Positions 49,253 to 58,097 of a stretch of DNA of 58,227 bases are shown piece after piece. Numbering within the stretch: position 1 is the first letter of the stretch; each line of letters starts with the position of its first letter. Below the pieces are notes generated by a model. That model was not told where the DNA came from, made no database searches, and was given only the letters and a program-made list of their open reading frames with translations. The stretch spans positions 1-58,227 of the forward strand of contig UQMY01000014.1 in assembly GCA_900542325.1 (NCBI GenBank), given 5' to 3'. A program made the translations under genes and the position numbers. Source of the stretch: an uncultured Collinsella sp. (GTDB lineage Bacteria; Actinomycetota; Coriobacteriia; Coriobacteriales; Coriobacteriaceae).

Positions 49253-49825
49253 CTATTTGAGCTTGCGGGTCTTGGGCTTAAAGCGCATGCCCGTCTGGCG
49301 TCCGCCACGTGCGGAGAATCCATAACCGGACTGCGGCACGACGCCGGACATCAAAAACGGAATGGCAACCAGACCCGTCAGGATCGAAGACGGCAGCGCA
49401 TGGCCGAAGAGCGCCACGACAAAGCTCGTCTCCAAACCCATAAACAGCAAGATGATGCTGTAGATCACATTAATGACAAGCGCGAAGGCACCCACAGTGA
49501 TGCCGCGCGCGCTCGGGGTACCGCCCGTCTGACCGGCGGCGCTATGCACCAGGGCAAAAGAACCCACGGTCAGCAGGAGCGACATAACGCCCACCGGCAC
49601 GGCAGCGGAAAGGTCATAGAACAAGCCGCTGCAAAAACCGCACACGACGGCACGGGTCGGGTCGCCCGAGAACACGCTTAAGCACACCAGGATAATCATA
49701 AAGTTGACGCGACCGCCCGCAATGGAGATCTGCGGTGCCAGGCCCGCCTGCAACAGCACGCACACAATGGCGGCGATTACAAACGTGCGGGAGCTCATCC
49801 CCTGCTCGTGTAGATCCATGGACAT
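49253..49825 (-). CDS. mreD: Rod shape-determining protein MreD
   Basis: 190 residues, about five or six membrane helices (TFVIAAIVCVLLQAGLAP first). Sequence conservation in MreD is low; the call rests on hydrophobicity, size and position between mreC and mrdA. A basic C-terminus (ARGGRQTGMRFKPKTRKLK) follows the last helix. The start may be ATG 49825 or 49819, the latter with better spacing to AGGGGGC. Confidence 0.85.
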   Translation of the reverse strand: MSMDLHEQGMSSRTFVIAAIVCVLLQAGLAPQISIAGGRVNFMIILVCLSVFSGDPTRAVVCGFCSGLFYDLSAAVPVGVMSLLLTVGSFALVHSAAGQTGGTPSARGITVGAFALVINVIYSIILLFMGLETSFVVALFGHALPSSILTGLVAIPFLMSGVVPQSGYGFSARGGRQTGMRFKPKTRKLK

Positions 49826-49830
49826 GCCCC

Positions 49831-50829
49831 CTATTCGCTCGAGCCGGAATCGGTCGTCTCGGACGTGTCGGAACTGTCATCCGGGCTCTCGTCCTTCGTC
49901 TTGGTCGCAGCATCGCGCGACGTTCCCTGCGGCGTGCTGTTGGCCGTGTTCACGTCCTCATCCGAGGCCGACTGTTCGTCGGTCAGCGAGGTGATGACCA
50001 GCACTTCCTCGTTGTTCTCGGCCGTCGTCTGGGCGCGCACCACAATGGTGTAGTACACGTCGTTTGCCGATTTCTCAACCGACGAGACGGTGCCGAGCGG
50101 AAGACCCTTGGGGAACACACCGCCAATGCCCGAGGTCACGATGATGTCGCCAACCTTAACGTCGGAATCGACGCTCACATACTCAAGACGCAGCGTGCCG
50201 TCAGCCTGACCCTGCAGCATGCCCTGGGCGCGCGTGTCCTGCACCATAGCGGACACGCCCGAGTTCTCGTCGCCAATCAGGCGCACGGTGGACGTCTTGG
50301 CCGAGACTTCGATGATCTGTCCGATAACACCAGCCGAACTCGTCACAGGCATGTTGATGGTAAGCCCGTCTGTAGAACCCTTGTCGATGGTGACGGTCGA
50401 GGTCCAGGCATCGCCCGAGGCGCCGACGATACGAGCTGCAGTGGACTTGAGGTTGTAGGTCGACTGCAGACCGACCAGACCCTCCAGTCGCTCGGCGGTC
50501 TTTTGAGCCTCGGAGAGCTCGGCGACCTTAGAGGTCAGCTCCTCGTTTTGCTTCTTAAGCTCGTCAAGCGTGTCCTGCGACGCCGTAAGGTTAGAGAACA
50601 CGTTACCGACCGCATTGAAGGGAGCCGCCACAGCCGAGCCCAGAAAACGCACCGGCGAGGTAATCGTCGTCACGCCCGAACGCACGGCATGAATCGGCCC
50701 CGTCTCGCCCTCGCGAATGTAAAACGTGAGCAGCAACACCGAAATCAGGCTGAAAACAATCAACGGGCGCATACCCGTTGATTGTCGCTTGGTATTCAGA
50801 TTTGTGGAGAAACCCGAAGATCGTGCCAA
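49831..50829 (-). CDS. mreC: Rod shape-determining protein MreC
   Basis: 332 residues. One N-terminal membrane helix (IVFSLISVLLLTFYI), a coiled coil (TLDELKKQNEELTSKVAEL) and the beta-rich MreC domain (ARIVGASGDAWTSTVTID, GQIIEVSAKTSTVRLIGDE). It ends in an acidic Ser/Thr/Asp-rich tail of about 45 residues. It bridges MreB inside with PBP2 outside. TTG 50829 with AAAGGTGG upstream. Confidence 0.92.
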   Translation of the reverse strand: MARSSGFSTNLNTKRQSTGMRPLIVFSLISVLLLTFYIREGETGPIHAVRSGVTTITSPVRFLGSAVAAPFNAVGNVFSNLTASQDTLDELKKQNEELTSKVAELSEAQKTAERLEGLVGLQSTYNLKSTAARIVGASGDAWTSTVTIDKGSTDGLTINMPVTSSAGVIGQIIEVSAKTSTVRLIGDENSGVSAMVQDTRAQGMLQGQADGTLRLEYVSVDSDVKVGDIIVTSGIGGVFPKGLPLGTVSSVEKSANDVYYTIVVRAQTTAENNEEVLVITSLTDEQSASDEDVNTANSTPQGTSRDAATKTKDESPDDSSDTSETTDSGSSE

Positions 50830-50850
50830 ATGGAATCCACCTTTTGGAAA

Positions 50851-51894
50851 TTAAGCATTGGTCTGGACGAAGCCGCCATCAAACGCATTGGCCTCGAGCA
50901 CGCGGGCACAGCCGTTAACAACGTTATCGAGCGCCGTGGGGCTGACGTTGACCGAAACGCCGGTCTCATCGCGCAGGCGCACGTCGAGACCGCGCAGCAG
51001 CGCGCCGCCACCGGTCAGCAAAATGCCGTAGTACATAAGGTCCGAGGCAAGATCGGGAGGCGTAGCGTCGAGTGCGTCCTTGACGGCCTTGGCCATCTCG
51101 TCGAGCGGCTTGTTGAGTGCGCGACGAATCTCCTCGCTCTCGATGCGCACGGTCTTGGGCAGACCGGTGATCACGTCGCGGCCGTTGACCTCGACGTCGA
51201 GCTCATCCTTGAGCGGCACGGCGGAGCCGACCTTGATCTTGATGTCCTCTGCCGTACGCTCGCCGATGGCCAGGTTGTAGGCATCACGAACGTGCGTGAG
51301 GATGGCCTGATCGAACTCGTCGCCGGCAATACGGATGGACTGCGAGACGACGATGCCGCCCATAGCGATAACGGCAACCTCGGTGGTACCGCCACCGATG
51401 TCGATGACCATGGAGCCGGTGGGTTCCTCGACGGGCAGGTCGGCGCCGATAGCGGCGGCCATAGGCTCTTCGATCAGATAGGCCTGGCGGGCACCGGCCT
51501 GGATCGTGGCCTCAAAGACAGCGCGCTTCTCGACCGACGTGACACCGGAGGGAACGCAGACGACAACACGCGGACGCGGAGTCCACGGATAGCGCTTCTC
51601 GGACGCCTTATCGATAAAGTAGCGAAGCATGGCCTCGGTAACATCGAAGTCGGCGATGACGCCGTCCTTCAGGGGACGAACGGCCACGATGTTGCCGGGC
51701 GTACGGCCGAGCATGCGCTTTGCCTCGATACCGACCGCCAGGATGCGCTCGTCGTTTTTGTCGATGGCGACAACGGAGGGCTCGCGAATGACGATGCCCT
51801 TGCCGCGCACGGAGACAAGCGTATTTGCGGTGCCGAGGTCGATGGCAAGATCGCCCGCATAGCTACCGAAGAACATATCCATCAAAGAAAACAA
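50851..51894 (-). CDS. mreB: Rod shape-determining actin homologue MreB
   Basis: 347 residues. Actin-type phosphate loops: DLAIDLGTANTLV, VVCVPSGVTSVEKRAV, MVIDIGGGTTEVAVIA and LLTGGGALLRGLDVRL. It forms membrane-bound filaments that guide wall synthesis. TTG 51894 has AGGAG 5 bases before it; ATG 51882 would leave a long gap. First gene of mreBCD-mrdA-rodA. A TATGAT -10-like box lies upstream at about 51940-51946. Confidence 0.96.
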   Translation of the reverse strand: MFSLMDMFFGSYAGDLAIDLGTANTLVSVRGKGIVIREPSVVAIDKNDERILAVGIEAKRMLGRTPGNIVAVRPLKDGVIADFDVTEAMLRYFIDKASEKRYPWTPRPRVVVCVPSGVTSVEKRAVFEATIQAGARQAYLIEEPMAAAIGADLPVEEPTGSMVIDIGGGTTEVAVIAMGGIVVSQSIRIAGDEFDQAILTHVRDAYNLAIGERTAEDIKIKVGSAVPLKDELDVEVNGRDVITGLPKTVRIESEEIRRALNKPLDEMAKAVKDALDATPPDLASDLMYYGILLTGGGALLRGLDVRLRDETGVSVNVSPTALDNVVNGCARVLEANAFDGGFVQTNA

Positions 51895-51954
51895 CGCAAC
51901 TCCTGATGTGTTGGATGATTGCTGGAAAACTACTAACTCATCATACTAGCGCAA

Positions 51955-51987
51955 GCCCGGCACCTCACTTGCGGTGAAGCGCCGGGC
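51955..51987 (-). terminator. Hairpin after the TPR protein gene
   Basis: GCCCGGC (51955-51961) pairs with GCCGGGC (51981-51987), with a nested TCA...TGA stem. No long T run follows, so the terminator call is tentative. It separates the TPR gene from mreB. Confidence 0.55.
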
Positions 51988-52009
51988 AAAGCTAAATCCC
52001 ATAAGGTCA

Positions 52010-53314
52010 CTACTGGTTGTCAGCAGCCGAGAAATCCATATCGAGCGAAGAAACGGCCCAGCCGATATGATTGTCGGAGCGCACGAATTTGACGGTGTAC
52101 TCCTGCTCGCCGCCCTTGGACAGCGATGCCTTCACCTTAGCGGTCGTCTCGGTCATGGACTGATCCATGCCCTCGACGGACACGGTGGCACCCTGCGGAA
52201 TCGAGGAGATGATCATCGACTTAGCGTCCTCGGACAGGCTCGAGGCCAGGCAAGACTCGGCCTTTGCGGTGTCACCGTCACCGGCAGCCTGGAACAGATC
52301 GGTAACGACAGACTCCTGAGACGGGAAGCCAAAGCCGCGCGTGTAGGCAAAGCCCAGACCGCCCGCGGCGATCAAAATGAGCAGAAGCAGCACGATGAAG
52401 ACTTTGAGGCCCGTGTGGCGATGGCGGCGACGGACCTTGGCCTGCTTACGATCCTGACGGTCCTGCTGGACCATCTCGGACTCGGACAGCGTAAAGAAGC
52501 CGGTGTCCGAGGGATCGGGCATAAACTGACCGGTCGCGCCCGTAGGATCGAGCGGGTCGACAGCGGGAGCGTCCATCGCGGGCGCCGGAGCCGTGGCCAT
52601 AGCCGTCTGGGCAGACAGCGCAGCAAGCGAATCCTGCACGCGGGCAAGCTCATCGGCCTGCTCGGAGGTGAGCTGGTAGATGCCATCGGCAGTAGCGGCG
52701 TTAAAGGCGTCGAGTGCGTCGGAGGGACGGCCGGCGGCAGAAAGCGCCTGACCCATGCCGGCGTTGAGTGCACGCGTGTCGTCGCGGGGGCCGGCAAAGT
52801 CGATAGCCGTGCGGTAGGTCTCCACGGCATCCGCCGGACGGCCGAGCTTAATGAAGCAACGACCGAGCTCGCCGAGTGCGGCGGCAGGAGCCGGATTGGC
52901 GCCGTCGATGGCAGCCTGACGGAAGGCGGTTCCCGCGTTGGCATAGTCGCCCGACTGGAACAGCGCATTGCCTAGGCCCAGATAGGCCTTGAACGGCGTG
53001 GCATAGGAAGCATCCTGCGTAGCGGCAGAAAACGCCTGAGCGGCCGTCGTGTAGTCGCCCACGGCGGCGAGCGCCTTGCCGCGGTTGGTGAGCAGCGCGC
53101 CGCGCTTGCCGTAGGTACCGTCGTTGAGGGCGGCGGCATAGGCCTCGGCGGCCTCGGCATACATGCCCAGGTGCATCAAGGCGTTGCCACGAAGGTGATC
53201 GGCCTCGCCCATAATCTCATCGGGAGTCTTTGCCGCCCCAAGCATCTGGGCTGCAGCAGAAAAATCACCCGCGCGGTAAGCGGCGCGGCCCTGTTGGATC
53301 AGCTGGCTATTCAA
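52010..53314 (-). CDS. TPR-repeat membrane protein with C-terminal extracytoplasmic domain
   Basis: 434 residues. Residues 1 to about 220 consist of TPR-like helical hairpins (AAYRAGDFSAAAQMLGAA, ALFQSGDYANAGTAF, LGRCFIKLGRPADAVETY). A Pro/Asp-rich linker and a basic stretch (RRRHRHTGLK) precede one membrane helix at about 304-322 (FIVLLLLILIAAGG). A domain of about 100 residues follows with the TDLFQAAGDGDTAKAESCL pattern seen in DUF4878/lumazine-like extracellular modules. It has no signal peptide, so TPR should be inside and the small domain outside. Function unknown. It follows the cyclophilin gene by 11 bases. Confidence 0.75.
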   Translation of the reverse strand: MNSQLIQQGRAAYRAGDFSAAAQMLGAAKTPDEIMGEADHLRGNALMHLGMYAEAAEAYAAALNDGTYGKRGALLTNRGKALAAVGDYTTAAQAFSAATQDASYATPFKAYLGLGNALFQSGDYANAGTAFRQAAIDGANPAPAAALGELGRCFIKLGRPADAVETYRTAIDFAGPRDDTRALNAGMGQALSAAGRPSDALDAFNAATADGIYQLTSEQADELARVQDSLAALSAQTAMATAPAPAMDAPAVDPLDPTGATGQFMPDPSDTGFFTLSESEMVQQDRQDRKQAKVRRRHRHTGLKVFIVLLLLILIAAGGLGFAYTRGFGFPSQESVVTDLFQAAGDGDTAKAESCLASSLSEDAKSMIISSIPQGATVSVEGMDQSMTETTAKVKASLSKGGEQEYTVKFVRSDNHIGWAVSSLDMDFSAADNQ

Positions 53315-53325
53315 GGAAGTCCCCT

Positions 53326-53868
53326 TTACTCGTGAACGATCTCGACATGGACGATCTCGTCGCCGGCACGCAGCTGCGAAATCACATCGAGACCCTCGAC
53401 CGTGGTACCAAAGACGGTGTAACCGGAATCGAGGTTATGCTGGGCACCCAGGCAGAAGTAGAACTGCGAACCCGCGGAATCGGGGTCCATGGAGCGTGCC
53501 ATGGCAAGGGCGCCATCGACATGGCTGTTGCGCGGATTGGTCGCAAACTCGCCCTTGATGCAGTAGCCGGGGCCACCGGTACCGGGCATACCGTCGGGGC
53601 CCTCAAGACCGGCAGCGACGTCGGCGCCGGACATGTCGCGGGTATTGGGGTCGCCGCCCTGGATAACAAAACCGGGCACATAGCGATGGAACTTAAGGCC
53701 ATCATAGAAGCCCATCGTGGAAAGCTCGCAGAAGTTCGCGACATGAATGGGAGCGCCCTCGCCGTCAAACTTGACCTTGATGGTACCCTTCGACGTCTCG
53801 ATTACGGCGCACTCGTCGCCGACAAGCTGATACTCGGGCGTGTAGAGCTCTTTCTTAAAACCAAACAT
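53326..53868 (-). CDS. Cyclophilin-type peptidyl-prolyl isomerase
   Basis: 180 residues. LKFHRYVPGFVIQGGDP and GSQFYFCLGAQHNLDSGYT are the catalytic-core motifs (Arg, Phe, Gln). No signal peptide, so it is cytosolic. ATG 53868 with AAGGA upstream, under its own promoter at 53908. It speeds cis-trans isomerisation of Xaa-Pro bonds. The following TPR gene is probably in the same transcript. Confidence 0.93.
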   Translation of the reverse strand: MFGFKKELYTPEYQLVGDECAVIETSKGTIKVKFDGEGAPIHVANFCELSTMGFYDGLKFHRYVPGFVIQGGDPNTRDMSGADVAAGLEGPDGMPGTGGPGYCIKGEFATNPRNSHVDGALAMARSMDPDSAGSQFYFCLGAQHNLDSGYTVFGTTVEGLDVISQLRAGDEIVHVEIVHE

Positions 53869-53907
53869 GTGGTTCCTTCCTCGTGCGTTTAAAGCATATT
53901 TGTACGA

Positions 53908-53937
53908 ATTGTAGCAATAAGCACGGGTTTACATCAA
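53908..53937 (-). promoter_or_regulatory. Promoter of the cyclophilin/TPR unit
   Basis: Minus strand: -35 TTGATG (53937-53932), 18-base spacer, -10 TACAAT (53913-53908) with the extended TGC before it. About 35 bases before the start codon. Confidence 0.7.
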
Positions 53938-53975
53938 TTGCGCACGTAGGTTATGCCGACTATGGCGAACTAATT

Positions 53976-55118
53976 TTAGGAACGCTGCTGCGGCTTCCAG
54001 GAACCCACATTGGCATCGTACTGGTTCAGCGCGCTGTTGCCGCCCTGCGCGATGGGCGCCAGGATCTCGCTTTGGTGGGAACTCATCGACTCGCCATCGG
54101 GAATGGCCAGCGAGATATCCCAGCTCTGGCAGATCACGTCGACGCGCTCATACATCCACTCGGCAAGCTGCTTTAAGTGGGCGATGTCATCCGCATAGAC
54201 CGTATCGTCCTGTACTTTCAGGTTGTTGAGCTCATCTTGCGTCTTTTTGATCTGGTCGCGCAGGGCGTAGGCACTCTGCGACAGCTCCTGACGGGTGGAC
54301 AGCGGCGTTCGGAGATAACCGTTGTTAAAGGAATCGATGACCTCGCCGATCTGGTCCTCGTCAGCGTAGGACACGATGGTCTGATACAGACCGTCGAGCC
54401 TGGTATAGAGCTGATCATCGGTGAGCACGGTTTCTTCCTGGACCACCTCGGCAGAATCGCCCTGCTTGGTATCGTCCTCAGTCGCCTCGCCCTTTTGACG
54501 CGTGGGGAAGGTGGTTTGTGCAGCTTGGCCAAACTGGTCGTAGAAGCCAGGCATAACACCCATGGGGTCGGTCGTCACGAACCAATAGGCACCACCGCAC
54601 ACGACGGCAAGGACCGCGATGATAATGAGCGGCTTGGGGATATGACGCTTGTGCTTGTGATAGGCGTCCTCGTCGGGATGCACCTTGCGCTTGGGTTTTT
54701 GAGCATCGTCATGCAGGGAAACGGGCGTGGGAATATCGACCTTGGGGATACCGAAATCCTTATCGAAAGCTGGCAGCACGCAGGTCTCATTGGGGTCGGC
54801 GGCGTCCGAAAGCACCGCAGCGGCAGAGGCCGGCGCATGCGGCACCTCGGTATCGATCTGCTCTTGCGTTAGGCGCGGAAAGCCCGCCGTGCGGCCCGCT
54901 GCCAGGTCGGATGCGGCCGCGTCCTCGGAGAGGATACCCGGAGCGGGGCGTCCGCATTTGGGGCACGTGCGATCATGCGGAGAAAGACGGGCACCGCAGC
55001 CCTCACAGAACACGAACTCGGTGTGCTCCGGACCATCGCCCGGACCCACATAGGCGTTGCAGTAGGGGCAGAACGAGGCGCCGTCCTCGATAGTCTTAAG
55101 GCAATGCGGGCAGATCAC
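53976..55118 (-). CDS. Zinc-ribbon membrane protein, function unknown
   Basis: 380 residues from GTG 55118, which has GAGGA at good spacing; a TTG at 55139 is weaker. Two zinc ribbons at the N-terminus (CPHCLKTIEDGASFCPYC and CEGCGARLSPHDRTCPKCG), a linker, a basic KHKRHIPK stretch, one membrane helix at about 160-178 (LIIIAVLAVVCGGAYW) and a helical, probably extracytoplasmic C-terminal half. The layout (zinc ribbon inside, helix, outer domain) is common in Gram-positive proteins of unknown role. Confidence 0.75.
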   Translation of the reverse strand: MICPHCLKTIEDGASFCPYCNAYVGPGDGPEHTEFVFCEGCGARLSPHDRTCPKCGRPAPGILSEDAAASDLAAGRTAGFPRLTQEQIDTEVPHAPASAAAVLSDAADPNETCVLPAFDKDFGIPKVDIPTPVSLHDDAQKPKRKVHPDEDAYHKHKRHIPKPLIIIAVLAVVCGGAYWFVTTDPMGVMPGFYDQFGQAAQTTFPTRQKGEATEDDTKQGDSAEVVQEETVLTDDQLYTRLDGLYQTIVSYADEDQIGEVIDSFNNGYLRTPLSTRQELSQSAYALRDQIKKTQDELNNLKVQDDTVYADDIAHLKQLAEWMYERVDVICQSWDISLAIPDGESMSSHQSEILAPIAQGGNSALNQYDANVGSWKPQQRS

Positions 55119-55221
55119 GGCATCCTCTTTTCGAAACAATTCAAACGATCGAGGTTAGAGCATAACATCGCCACGGCCCCACAGGAGCAAGGCACCAATT
55201 CAACATCGCCAGGGCGCGTAG

Positions 55222-57945
55222 TTATTTCTTCTTTTTGCTTGGCATCGAGACTTTGATGCCTTGGGCGGACTTGGTCACGCGGGAGCGCTTGACTCCGGTA
55301 CTCTTCTTTTTCTTGGGCTGGGCCTGGGCCACGCCCTCGAGTGCGCGGGCCTCGGCCTCACGAACGGTGCGAGCTTCGCGGCGCTGCGCCATGTCGGCGG
55401 CGACGCGCTTGGCAAAACGCTCCGCCGTCGAACCCGTCGAGCTCACCTTGCCGCCACCGCGACCCAAGCGAACGCGCACACCGCGGCCAAAACCAGTTGC
55501 GGCATGACGACGACGCGGCTTGAGCGAATCCATCATCGTGGCGAGCTTAAAGAACACCGAACAAGTAAAGACCACAATGACAGCCAAGATAACCATCTGG
55601 CCCATCGTCAGATTGGCAATAGACAGCAGCTCCGGGAATCCGATAACGCCCACCAGGATGCCGGCGACTACAAACACAAAGAGCACCACACGTAAGGGCG
55701 TGAGAGGCTGCGAGATGCGCCAGATCAGGCTGACGCTCGCCGCGCACGACGTAAGCAGGCACATCGTAGACAGCGTGAGCTGGCTAAAGCCAAACACCCG
55801 CGCCACAAAGATATCGAGCGCCGCAGCCAAAATGACCGCAATCGACGCCGGCAGCGCCCGCTTGAGCACGTTCGTCAGGAACGACCCCTTCACGCGAGCA
55901 TTGTTGGGCTCCAGGCCCAACACAAAGCCCGGCGCGCCAATACAGAAGAAGTTAATGAGCGTCATCTGGATGGGCTCGAAGGGGTACGGCGGCAGCGCGA
56001 TGCACAGCGCTGCCAAGCCCATCGAGAACAGCGTTTTGGTCAGGAACAGCGCCGCGGAGCGCTGCAGGTTGTTGATGGAACGACGGCCCTCGGCCACCAC
56101 GGCAGGCATCGAGGCAAAGTCGTTGTCGACGAGTACGATCTCGGCCACGTTACGCGCGGCATCGGAACCGGCCGCCATGGCGACGGAGCAGTCGGCCTCC
56201 TTGAGCGCCAGCACGTCGTTGACGCCGTCGCCCGTCATGGCCACGGTGTGCTCGCGGCGCTTGAGCGCCTGCACGAGCTCGCGCTTCTGCTGCGGGGTCA
56301 CACGACCAAAGACATGGTAGCGGTCCACTGCGGCATCGAGCTTTGCCGGCGTATCGAGCGTCGTGGCGTCCACATAAGCGTCCGCTCCCGGCACGCCCAC
56401 CACGCGCGCGATCGACGACACCGTACGCGGGTCGTCGCCACTGATCACGTTGAGGGTCACGCCCTGCTCGTTAAAGTACCCGATGGTCTCGGCCGCCGAG
56501 GTGCGGATCTCGTCGCGAATGGTCACAAAGCCCACGGGCTCGGCCTCGCCCACCATATCGCCATCGGGCGTAAAGCCGTCCACGCAGGCCACCACGAGCA
56601 CGCGGCAGGTATCGGCAAGCTCGGCCACGCGGTTCTCGACCTGCGAAAAGGCGCGCTCTGAAAGCACAAATTGCGCCGCGCCCATCACATAGGAGCCCTG
56701 CGCAAACGAGGCACCGCTCCACTTTTTGGACGACGAGAACGGAATGACCGACAGCGGCTCAGACACCTCGACCGGGCGGTCGGCGTAGTAGTTGAGCAGC
56801 GCCTGGCAGGTCTCGTTGGCATCGGCCGAAGTCGCACGCGCCACGTTAGCCAGGGCAAAATCGAGCACCGTGGTATCGACGGGAACGGCGGCTTCGCCCT
56901 CCCCCGAGCCCATGCCAAAGCCCTCGATCGGCAGCGGATACGTGCCCTCGACCTCCATACGACCCGAGGTAATGGTACCCGTCTTGTCCAGGCACAGCAC
57001 GTCGACGCGAGCGAGCGTCTCGATGCAGTAGAGCTGCTGCGCCAGCACCTTGCGGCGGGCCAGGCGCACCGTGGCGATGGCGAGCACCGACGAGGTCAGC
57101 AGCACCAGGCCTTGCGGGATCATGCCCAGCAGGGCGCCCACCGTGGACAGCAGCGCCGACGAAGGCACATGACCAGCCAACAGCTCGGAGAAGCACCACG
57201 AAAGCGCGCTATCGCCCGGGGTTCCCGCGGCATCCCACAGCTCGCTCACACTCGAGGCAAACAACGCCAAACCGAGCGGGATCATGATGATGCTCGCAAA
57301 GCGCACGATGGCATTAAGCGCGTTCATGATCTCGGAATTGACCTTTTTGACGTACTTGGCCTCATTATTAATTTTAGCCACGTAGTTGTCGGCGCCGACA
57401 TGGATCACGCGGGCGCGCAGCAGGCCCGAGTCGATAAAGCTGCCGCTCATGAGCTCAGAGCCCGGCTGTTTCTTAATGAGGTCGCTCTCGCCCGTCAGCA
57501 GGCTCTCATTGACGAGCGCCTCGCCCGACACCACCACGGCATCGGCGGGAATCTGGTCACCGCGCCCCAAGCGAATGATATCGTCGAGCACGATCTGGTC
57601 CAGGTCGAGCTCCACCTCGGCGCCGTCGCGCACCGCGATGGCCTTCTTAGAGGTGAGCAGCGTAAGCTTGTCGACCATCCGCTTGGAACGCATGGACTGA
57701 ATGACGCCAATTGCCGTGTTCAAGAACACCACGAACAGGAACGTCAGGTTTTTAAACGAACCGGTCAGCAACACCAAAATCGCCAAGACCACGTTGATCA
57801 AGTTAAACAGCGTGCAGAGGTTCTCGATGATGAGCTCTTTGACCGACTTGGTCTTGAGCTCCATGTTGCGGTTGATCTTACCATCGGCGATGCGCTCCTC
57901 GACCTCGGCGGTCGAGAGTCCGCGCTCGATATCCGTTGCTGCCAT
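55222..57945 (-). CDS. P-type cation-transporting ATPase (CtpE-like)
   Basis: About 907 residues from ATG 57945 (57957 is possible; the frame further up lies in a tRNA gene). Actuator LTGES, phosphorylation DKTGTIT (Asp320) and hinge MTGDGVNDVLALKEADC motifs are complete; the M4 segment reads IPQGLVLLTSSVLAIA. This pattern is closest to CtpE-like transporters, for which calcium has been proposed; the ion is not certain. The last roughly 95 residues after the final helix are very basic and Arg/Lys-rich, ending SMPSKKKK, which the family does not need for transport. Confidence 0.9.
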   Translation of the reverse strand: MAATDIERGLSTAEVEERIADGKINRNMELKTKSVKELIIENLCTLFNLINVVLAILVLLTGSFKNLTFLFVVFLNTAIGVIQSMRSKRMVDKLTLLTSKKAIAVRDGAEVELDLDQIVLDDIIRLGRGDQIPADAVVVSGEALVNESLLTGESDLIKKQPGSELMSGSFIDSGLLRARVIHVGADNYVAKINNEAKYVKKVNSEIMNALNAIVRFASIIMIPLGLALFASSVSELWDAAGTPGDSALSWCFSELLAGHVPSSALLSTVGALLGMIPQGLVLLTSSVLAIATVRLARRKVLAQQLYCIETLARVDVLCLDKTGTITSGRMEVEGTYPLPIEGFGMGSGEGEAAVPVDTTVLDFALANVARATSADANETCQALLNYYADRPVEVSEPLSVIPFSSSKKWSGASFAQGSYVMGAAQFVLSERAFSQVENRVAELADTCRVLVVACVDGFTPDGDMVGEAEPVGFVTIRDEIRTSAAETIGYFNEQGVTLNVISGDDPRTVSSIARVVGVPGADAYVDATTLDTPAKLDAAVDRYHVFGRVTPQQKRELVQALKRREHTVAMTGDGVNDVLALKEADCSVAMAAGSDAARNVAEIVLVDNDFASMPAVVAEGRRSINNLQRSAALFLTKTLFSMGLAALCIALPPYPFEPIQMTLINFFCIGAPGFVLGLEPNNARVKGSFLTNVLKRALPASIAVILAAALDIFVARVFGFSQLTLSTMCLLTSCAASVSLIWRISQPLTPLRVVLFVFVVAGILVGVIGFPELLSIANLTMGQMVILAVIVVFTCSVFFKLATMMDSLKPRRRHAATGFGRGVRVRLGRGGGKVSSTGSTAERFAKRVAADMAQRREARTVREAEARALEGVAQAQPKKKKSTGVKRSRVTKSAQGIKVSMPSKKKK

Positions 57946-58020
57946 ACCACGTCCCATCACGTCGCGTCGGTATAAGAAAACCGCCCGGACCATGCGAGGT
58001 TCGGACGGTCTTACGTTCGA

Positions 58021-58097
58021 TGGTGCCCCATGTTGGATTCGAACCAACGGCCTTCTGCTCCGGAGGCAGACGCTCTAATCCCCTGAGCTAATAGGGC
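58021..58097 (-). tRNA. tRNA-Arg (anticodon CCG)
   Basis: 77 bases with encoded CCA. Acceptor GCCCTAT/ATGGGGC (one G-T pair), D-stem GCTC/GAGC, anticodon stem TCTGC/GCAGA with loop CTCCGGA, T-arm GTTGG-TTCGAAT-CCAAC. The anticodon CCG reads CGG codons. It lies 76 bases upstream of the ATPase start. Confidence 0.95.
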
